Source of the DNA: Nitrospirota bacterium | GTDB lineage: Bacteria; Nitrospirota; Leptospirillia; Leptospirillales; Leptospirillaceae | Length of the DNA: 6,573 nt | Reading direction: 5' to 3' | Assembly: GCA_021828525.1 (NCBI GenBank) | Contig: JAJZGM010000074.1 | Location: 1 to 6,573 of the forward strand | Part shown: positions 1 to 6,573 of the stretch, piece by piece | Layout: every line of letters starts with the position of its first letter | How positions within the stretch are numbered: the stretch's first letter is position 1 | Made by a program: the position numbers and the translations under genes | Notes under the pieces: model-generated | Told to the model about the DNA's origin: nothing | Database searches by the model: none | Seen by the model: only the letters and a program-made list of their open reading frames with translations

Positions 1-1
1 C

Positions 2-1561
2 GGATCCCTGGCCGGCACAGAGGGGATTCCTCCGGCCGCGACTCTCCAGAACCTCCTCTCCCTTTCCGCCAATCTCCTCCTTCCCATCGACGAACTGGTC
101 AGACGGCGCTCCCCCTGGCTCCTGCCCTCCCTGGACCGGATCGAAGCCATCGCGGCCCGCTACCGGACGGCCAAGGAGCAGTACCGGGTCCTGGACTTCG
201 ACGATCTGCTCGTCCTCTGGCTCAGGCTCCTCGAGGAGAGCCCGGGAACATTGGAGCTTCTGAGGGACCGCTTCCGCCATGTGCTCGTGGACGAATACCA
301 GGATACCAATCCCCTCCAGTCCCGGATCCTCGACCGCCTGGCGGAAGAGCACCGGAACCTGTTCGTTGTGGGCGACGACAGCCAGAGCATCTACTCCTTC
401 CGGGGCGCGGAGATCGACAACATCCTCACCTTCCAGGACCGGTATCCCGGAGCGCGCCTCTTCCGTCTCGAGAAGAACTACCGTTCCACCCCGAACATCC
501 TGAACCTTGCGAACCGGATCATCCTTCACAACCAACGCCAGATTCCCAAGACCCTCTATTCTCCCCGGCCCTCCGCCGACCATCCGGTCCTGGTGCGCAT
601 GTTTTCCGACGCCGACCAGTCCCGATTCGTGGTCCGGACCATCGAAGAGAAGCTGGACCGGGGGGCGGAGCCGGGAGAAATCGCCGTCCTCTACCGGGCC
701 CATTATCTCTCCCTTCCCCTCCAGATCGCCCTCTCCCGCAAGCGGATCCCCTTCCATCTCACCAGCGGCCTCAAGTTTTACGAACAGGCCCACATCAAGG
801 ACATCCTGGCCTTTCTCCGCGTCCTTGAAAACGCCCGGGACCAGGCGGCCTGGAAGCGCCTTCTCCGGATGGTTCCCAAGGTGGGGAGAAAGACCGCAGA
901 AAAGATTCTCTTCCATCTCGCGGGGGAGGGGCGCCCCCTTCAGGCCCTTGCCGATCCGCCCTTCCTCAAGGTCTTTCCGGGCGGGGTCCGGGGAGGCCTT
1001 GCGACAATGGGGGAACGCCTGGCCGATCTTGCCAGGATGAAGGAAGAGGACCCCGGGAATGTGGCGGGTCTTATCGGGAAGATCCTTGAAACCGGCTATC
1101 AGGAACTCATCTACGAAACCTTCGAGGACCCCGAATCCCGGGTGGCTGACATTCTGGCTCTCGCCTCCCAGATCCCTCCGGAGGGAGATCTCTCCCTCTT
1201 TCTGGCCGAACTTGCCCTGCTCGATGCCGGGTCGGAAGAGGCAGAGGCGGGAGAGCGGGCAAACCGGATCGTCCTCTCCACCATCCATCAGGCCAAGGGC
1301 CTCGAGTGGGACACGGTCTTTCTCCTCTCGCTCAACGAGGGGGTCTTCCCCTCCAACAAGTCGAAGGATATCGAGGAACAGCTCGAGGAGGAGCGGCGGC
1401 TCTTCTATGTAGCGGTGACCCGGGCCCGCCAGGACCTCTTTCTCTGCGTTCCCTCCGTGACGGGATACGGAGGCGGATCCCCGATGCCTCCCTCCCGGTT
1501 TCTTTCGGAAATCGGAGACGAGCATGTCACGGAAAGGATTTACAATGCCTGGGACGATTGA
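2..1561 (+). CDS. UvrD/Rep/PcrA-family ATP-dependent DNA helicase (SF1A), 5'-partial
   Basis: This is the C-terminal 519 residues of a superfamily 1A helicase, an enzyme that uses ATP to move 3'-5' on single-stranded DNA and unwind duplex in repair or restart of replication. The frame is open to the left edge, so the true start and the Walker A motif lie upstream; a TTG at 251 falls inside the conserved fold and is not a start. Motifs seen, in fragment numbering: FDDLL before motif II; Walker B DEYQDTN at 97-103; motif III GDDSQSIYSFRGA at 124-136; motif IV LEKNYRS at 156-162; motif V TIHQAKGLEW at 427-436; motif VI EEERRLFYVAVTRAR at 462-476. The 2B domain lies between motifs IV and V. Only 43 residues follow motif VI, so the C-terminal extension (Tudor-like in PcrA/UvrD) is absent. 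GDDSQSIY and TIHQAKGLEW differ from the GDEDQSIYRWRGA and TLHAAKGLEF style of E. coli UvrD, so I assign the family but not a specific orthologue. Confidence 0.95.
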   Translation, partial: GSLAGTEGIPPAATLQNLLSLSANLLLPIDELVRRRSPWLLPSLDRIEAIAARYRTAKEQYRVLDFDDLLVLWLRLLEESPGTLELLRDRFRHVLVDEYQDTNPLQSRILDRLAEEHRNLFVVGDDSQSIYSFRGAEIDNILTFQDRYPGARLFRLEKNYRSTPNILNLANRIILHNQRQIPKTLYSPRPSADHPVLVRMFSDADQSRFVVRTIEEKLDRGAEPGEIAVLYRAHYLSLPLQIALSRKRIPFHLTSGLKFYEQAHIKDILAFLRVLENARDQAAWKRLLRMVPKVGRKTAEKILFHLAGEGRPLQALADPPFLKVFPGGVRGGLATMGERLADLARMKEEDPGNVAGLIGKILETGYQELIYETFEDPESRVADILALASQIPPEGDLSLFLAELALLDAGSEEAEAGERANRIVLSTIHQAKGLEWDTVFLLSLNEGVFPSNKSKDIEEQLEEERRLFYVAVTRARQDLFLCVPSVTGYGGGSPMPPSRFLSEIGDEHVTERIYNAWDD

Positions 1562-1641
1562 CCCTCCTGACGGGGATCCTGACTCCCGGGGAGGCTCGGG
1601 CTCCGATTGCCTGAATGTGAACGGGATCGGGGCGCCTCCAT

Positions 1642-1671
1642 GAGAGAGGTAACCCAAAGACCGGGTCTCTC
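1642..1671 (+). repeat. Imperfect hairpin downstream of the helicase gene
   Basis: GAGAGA (1642-1647) can pair with TCTCTC (1666-1671). The stem continues as GGT (1648-1650) with ACC (1660-1662), across a three-base GGG bulge. The loop is AACCCAAAG. No T run follows, so it is not an intrinsic terminator by itself. A stem of this size can arise by chance in GC-rich DNA. Confidence 0.3.
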
Positions 1672-1707
1672 CGCCGCCACCGCTCCTTTGCAGACGACCC
1701 CGCCTGT

Positions 1708-1733
1708 CAGCCCAAGCGCCAGAGGCTGTTTTT
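1708..1733 (+). terminator. Probable rho-independent terminator after the helicase gene
   Basis: A perfect 5-bp GC-rich stem, CAGCC (1708-1712) with GGCTG (1724-1728) around an 11-base loop, is followed at once by five T residues (1729-1733). This is the only + strand site in the gap with both a stem and a T run. It lies about 150 bases after the helicase stop codon and would separate that transcript from dnaE. The stem is short and the loop fairly large, so the strength is uncertain. Confidence 0.4.
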
Positions 1734-1773
1734 CCCGTCAGGGGATCCTCCCGGTCCCCTTCTTTGGGTCGAA

Positions 1774-1805
1774 GAGACTCCCGGGGCCCGGGGGAGAAGA
1801 GTCTC
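1774..1805. repeat. Inverted repeat GAGACTC / GAGTCTC
   Basis: GAGACTC (1774-1780) is the exact reverse complement of GAGTCTC (1799-1805), giving a 7-bp stem around an 18-base very G/C-rich loop. A competing inner pairing exists between CTCCC (1778-1782) and GGGAG (1792-1796). No T run follows on the + strand. The role is unknown. Confidence 0.35.
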
Positions 1806-1834
1806 CGGGAAAAAGACGGATGGGAGGCCCGGAT

Positions 1835-1851
1835 CCGGCTCCCTGAGCCGG
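1835..1851. repeat. Tight perfect hairpin CCGGCTC-CCT-GAGCCGG
   Basis: A perfect 7-bp stem (1835-1841 with 1845-1851) closes a 3-base loop. The right arm can instead pair downstream, GCCGGG (1847-1852) with CCCGGC (1873-1878), so two mutually exclusive folds are possible. Its loop-side word CTCCCTGA is also present in the stronger hairpin at 1899-1927. It lies about 180 bases before the dnaE start; no function can be assigned. Confidence 0.4.
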
Positions 1852-1898
1852 GCATGGGGGGTCCCTTGCTCCCCCGGCAGCTTTTGGAGAAGATGGAA

Positions 1899-1927
1899 CG
1901 GGATCAGGGAGACGCTCCCTGATCCCG
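1899..1927. repeat. Perfect 13-bp hairpin upstream of dnaE
   Basis: CGGGATCAGGGAG (1899-1911) and CTCCCTGATCCCG (1915-1927) are exact reverse complements separated by the triloop ACG. This is the strongest inverted repeat in the window. No T run follows on the + strand and only scattered T residues follow on the - strand, so it is not a standard intrinsic terminator. It ends about 100 bases before the dnaE ATG. It could be a leader structure in the dnaE mRNA, part of a dispersed palindromic repeat family, or a protein-binding site; the sequence does not decide between these. Confidence 0.6.
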
Positions 1928-1983
1928 GGGACGGACTTCGCGTCACATTCGACTTTGTCACACGATCACCCCGATGATGCCGA

Positions 1984-1995
1984 TTGGCCGGCCAA
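1984..1995. repeat. 12-bp palindrome TTGGCCGGCCAA in the dnaE leader
   Basis: The perfect palindrome lies 34 to 45 bases before the dnaE ATG. Flanking GCCGA (1979-1983) and TCGGC (2004-2008) are also complementary and could enclose it in a larger fold that ends just before the Shine-Dalgarno sequence. It may be an operator-like site or a leader structure, or simply chance in GC-rich DNA. Confidence 0.3.
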
Positions 1996-2017
1996 GGAGC
2001 CTGTCGGCCCAAATCCA

Positions 2018-2023
2018 AGAGGA
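2018..2023 (+). promoter_or_regulatory. Ribosome binding site of dnaE
   Basis: AGAGGA sits five bases before the ATG at 2029. It decides the start: the frame is open further upstream to a TTG at 1984, but that start lacks a Shine-Dalgarno match and would add 15 residues before the conserved N-terminus. Confidence 0.7.
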
Positions 2024-2028
2024 CCCTG

Positions 2029-5595
<3,567 letters not shown>

Positions 5596-5596
5596 G

Positions 5597-5632
5597 CCAA
5601 AACCGAGGTCAGGGGTTGATCCTCCGGTTTGG
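5597..5632. terminator. Possible bidirectional terminator between dnaE and the copper operon
   Basis: AAACCG (5600-5605) pairs with CGGTTT (5625-5630), then AGG (5606-5608) with CCT (5621-5623) and TCA (5609-5611) with TGA (5617-5619), with single-base bulges at 5624 and 5620 and a GGGGT loop. CC at 5597-5598 can also pair with GG at 5631-5632 across an A bulge. It begins just after the dnaE stop and is the only substantial hairpin in the 75-base convergent gap. The U tract is short on both sides (TTT on +, TTTT on -), so efficiency is doubtful. Confidence 0.4.
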
Positions 5633-5670
5633 ATCCGGCCCACAGGGGGCAGGAAGGAGCGATGACTGCC

Positions 5671-5865
5671 TCACTCCGCCTCGTACCCCTCCTCCCGGAT
5701 GGTGGCCACCAGAACATCCCTCGGAACCTCCCCGGAGACGACCGCCTCTCCTTTTTCCAGTGAAACCTGGACATCCAGAACTTCCGGAATCTCCCGAAGG
5801 GCCTTAGTCACCGCCATCACGCAGTGGTTGCAGGTCATTCCCGAGACCTTGAGAATTGTTGTCAC
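5671..5865 (-). CDS. copZ: CopZ-like copper chaperone (heavy-metal-associated domain protein)
   Basis: This is a 64-residue single-domain protein with the HMA (ferredoxin-like, beta-alpha-beta-beta-alpha-beta) fold. The metal site is GMTCNHC, with C12 and C15 as the Cu+ ligands. Predicted order: strand about 2-8, metal loop 9-15, helix about 15-27, strands about 29-45, helix about 49-58. There is no signal peptide or membrane segment, so it should act in the cytosol and carry Cu+ to the ATPase. The start is GTG at 5863-5865, supported by a close Shine-Dalgarno sequence; the next Met (residue 10) lies inside the metal motif and cannot be the start. It lies 21 bases after the ATPase stop and is probably co-transcribed with it. 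MerP-like mercury binding is an alternative, but there is no signal peptide and no mer gene here. The specific name rests on context. Confidence 0.88.
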   Translation of the reverse strand: MTTILKVSGMTCNHCVMAVTKALREIPEVLDVQVSLEKGEAVVSGEVPRDVLVATIREEGYEAE

Positions 5866-5870
5866 CGTCG

Positions 5871-5876
5871 CTCCTT
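5871..5876 (-). promoter_or_regulatory. Ribosome binding site of the copper chaperone gene
   Basis: Read on the - strand, AAGGAG lies five bases before the GTG start. It is a strong Shine-Dalgarno match in the 21-base gap after the ATPase gene, and it supports both the GTG start and independent initiation on a shared mRNA. Confidence 0.75.
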
Positions 5877-5886
5877 ATTTTTGAGG

Positions 5887-6573
5887 TCATTGAGAATGGG
5901 GGTCGGCTCCCGTCACCGGAGGATTGAACCGGCCGAGTCTCAGGCTGTTTCCGACGACGAAAACGCTCGAGAGCCCCATGGCCCCTCCTGCCAGCATGGG
6001 ATCGAGACCGATCCCGAAAAACGGCCGGAAAACCCCTGCGGCCAAGGGAATCAACAGGATATTGTACAGAAAGGCCCACACAAGATTCATCCGGATCGTC
6101 CGCATTGTGGCCCTTGAAATCTCGAGCGCCAGGAGCACCTTCCCCAGCCCCTGCCCCGAAAGGGTGATATCGGCCGTTTCAATGGCGACATCGGTGCCGG
6201 AACCCAGGGCCATTCCCACACTCGCCGCCGCCAGGGCAGGTCCGTCGTTGATCCCGTCTCCCACGAAGGCGACCCGCCGCCCTTTTTGGACGAGCCCCGC
6301 CACCAGCCCCCCCTTTTCCTCGGGCGAGACCCGGGAGAAGATCTCCCCGATCCCGAGCTCCTCCCCCACGGCCCGGGCGACATCCGCCCCGTCCCCGGTC
6401 ACCATTCCCACCCGGATCGATTTCTCCTTCAGGGCAGACACGATCCTCCGGGCCTCCGGGCGAACCGGGTCGGCCACCCCGAAGAGGGCGACGACCTTTC
6501 CGTCACAGGCGACAAAGAGGGGGGTGAGAGCCTGGGATTCCAGGGAGGCGGCCTCCCGGAGAAAACCCCCCGG
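5887..6573 (-). CDS. copA: Copper-transporting P-type ATPase (P1B-1, CopA-like), 5'-partial
   Basis: These are the C-terminal 228 residues of a P1B-type ATPase, a membrane pump that hydrolyses ATP to move Cu+ out of the cytoplasm. The frame is open to the right edge, so the N-terminal metal-binding domains, the actuator domain, the CPC motif and the DKTGT phosphorylation site are outside the window. The GTG at 6475-6477 is internal, because upstream codons (…DGKVVALFGVADPVRPEA) match the family. Seen in fragment numbering: TGDG at 59-62 and GDGINDGPAL from 105, the hinge of the phosphorylation domain. Two final membrane helices follow. The first contains YN (170-171); the second contains MGLSS (199-203) and N209. 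Tyr-Asn in the seventh and Met-x-x-Ser-Ser in the eighth helix are the known Cu+ signature of subgroup P1B-1, so copper or silver is much more likely than zinc or cadmium. It lies directly upstream of the chaperone gene. Confidence 0.95.
   Translation of the reverse strand, partial: PGGFLREAASLESQALTPLFVACDGKVVALFGVADPVRPEARRIVSALKEKSIRVGMVTGDGADVARAVGEELGIGEIFSRVSPEEKGGLVAGLVQKGRRVAFVGDGINDGPALAAASVGMALGSGTDVAIETADITLSGQGLGKVLLALEISRATMRTIRMNLVWAFLYNILLIPLAAGVFRPFFGIGLDPMLAGGAMGLSSVFVVGNSLRLGRFNPPVTGADPHSQ

Larger units (their letters stand above)
1562..2028. other. 467-base intergenic region, structured, no convincing gene
   Basis: This gap separates the helicase from dnaE. Open frames inside it have Gly/Pro/Arg/Ser-rich translations, weak starts without Shine-Dalgarno sequences, and no recognisable motif, so I call none. 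It holds a probable terminator (1708-1733) and then a run of inverted repeats listed separately. The second half should contain the dnaE promoter, but no good -35/-10 pair is visible. The best partial match is TTGTCA at 1955-1960, with only GATGAT at 1974-1979 at a poor 13-base spacing. A short direct repeat GTCACA occurs at 1942-1947 and 1957-1962. I see no T-loop or other tRNA signature and no SRP-like RNA core. A structured leader or small RNA is possible but unproven. Confidence 0.6.

Noticed and set aside
1607..1846. A 79-codon + strand open frame in the gap before dnaE (or from the ATG at 1640)
   Set aside because: It has a TTG or weak ATG start without a Shine-Dalgarno sequence, a Pro/Gly/Arg/Ser-rich translation without motifs, and it runs through the probable terminator and hairpins.
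1955..1979. A dnaE promoter with TTGTCA as -35 and GATGAT as -10
   Set aside because: The spacing is 13 bases and the -10 match is poor, so I cannot support a promoter call here.
1984..2028. A longer dnaE starting at the TTG at 1984
   Set aside because: There is no Shine-Dalgarno sequence before it, while the ATG at 2029 has AGAGGA at ideal spacing and gives the usual short N-terminus before the PHP domain.
5662..5763. A 33-codon + strand frame with an AAGGAG-like site just before its ATG
   Set aside because: It lies almost entirely antisense to the chaperone gene, and its translation has no known features. The Shine-Dalgarno-like match is attractive but not enough.

Overview
The window looks like ordinary chromosomal DNA from a GC-rich bacterium (about 60% G+C by eye, with C or G favoured at third codon positions). 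It carries two DNA-metabolism genes on the + strand and the end of a copper-export operon on the - strand. The DnaE sequence (full PHP metal site, HLHLHTQYS and TDHGN motifs, about 1190 residues) resembles DnaE1 of groups such as Nitrospirota or deltaproteobacteria more than the enterobacterial type. That placement is an inference from motif style only and is not secure.

Layout. Positions 2-1561 (+) hold the C-terminal 519 residues of a UvrD/Rep/PcrA-type superfamily 1 helicase whose N-terminus, with the Walker A motif, lies before the window. Positions 1562-2028 are a 467-base gap with no convincing gene. It has a probable intrinsic terminator for the helicase transcript and then several strong inverted repeats, including a perfect 13-bp stem about 100 bases before dnaE. 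Positions 2029-5595 (+) hold a complete dnaE, the alpha subunit of DNA polymerase III. A 75-base convergent gap (5596-5670) contains an imperfect hairpin that may terminate both sides. Positions 5671-5865 (-) hold a small CopZ-like copper chaperone with a GTG start. Positions 5887-6573 (-) hold the C-terminal 228 residues of a Cu+-type P1B ATPase (CopA-like) that runs off the right edge.

How they work together. The helicase and the replicative polymerase both act on chromosomal DNA, but the long gap and probable terminator suggest separate transcription. The ATPase and the chaperone are 21 bases apart on one strand and form a classic copper-efflux pair: the chaperone binds cytosolic Cu+ and hands it to the membrane pump.

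I found no evidence of a new biological system, mobile element, CRISPR array, tRNA or rRNA. The points most worth a second look are the intact PHP exonuclease site and weak clamp-binding motif in DnaE, the structured gap before dnaE, and an apparent excess of the palindrome GGATCC.
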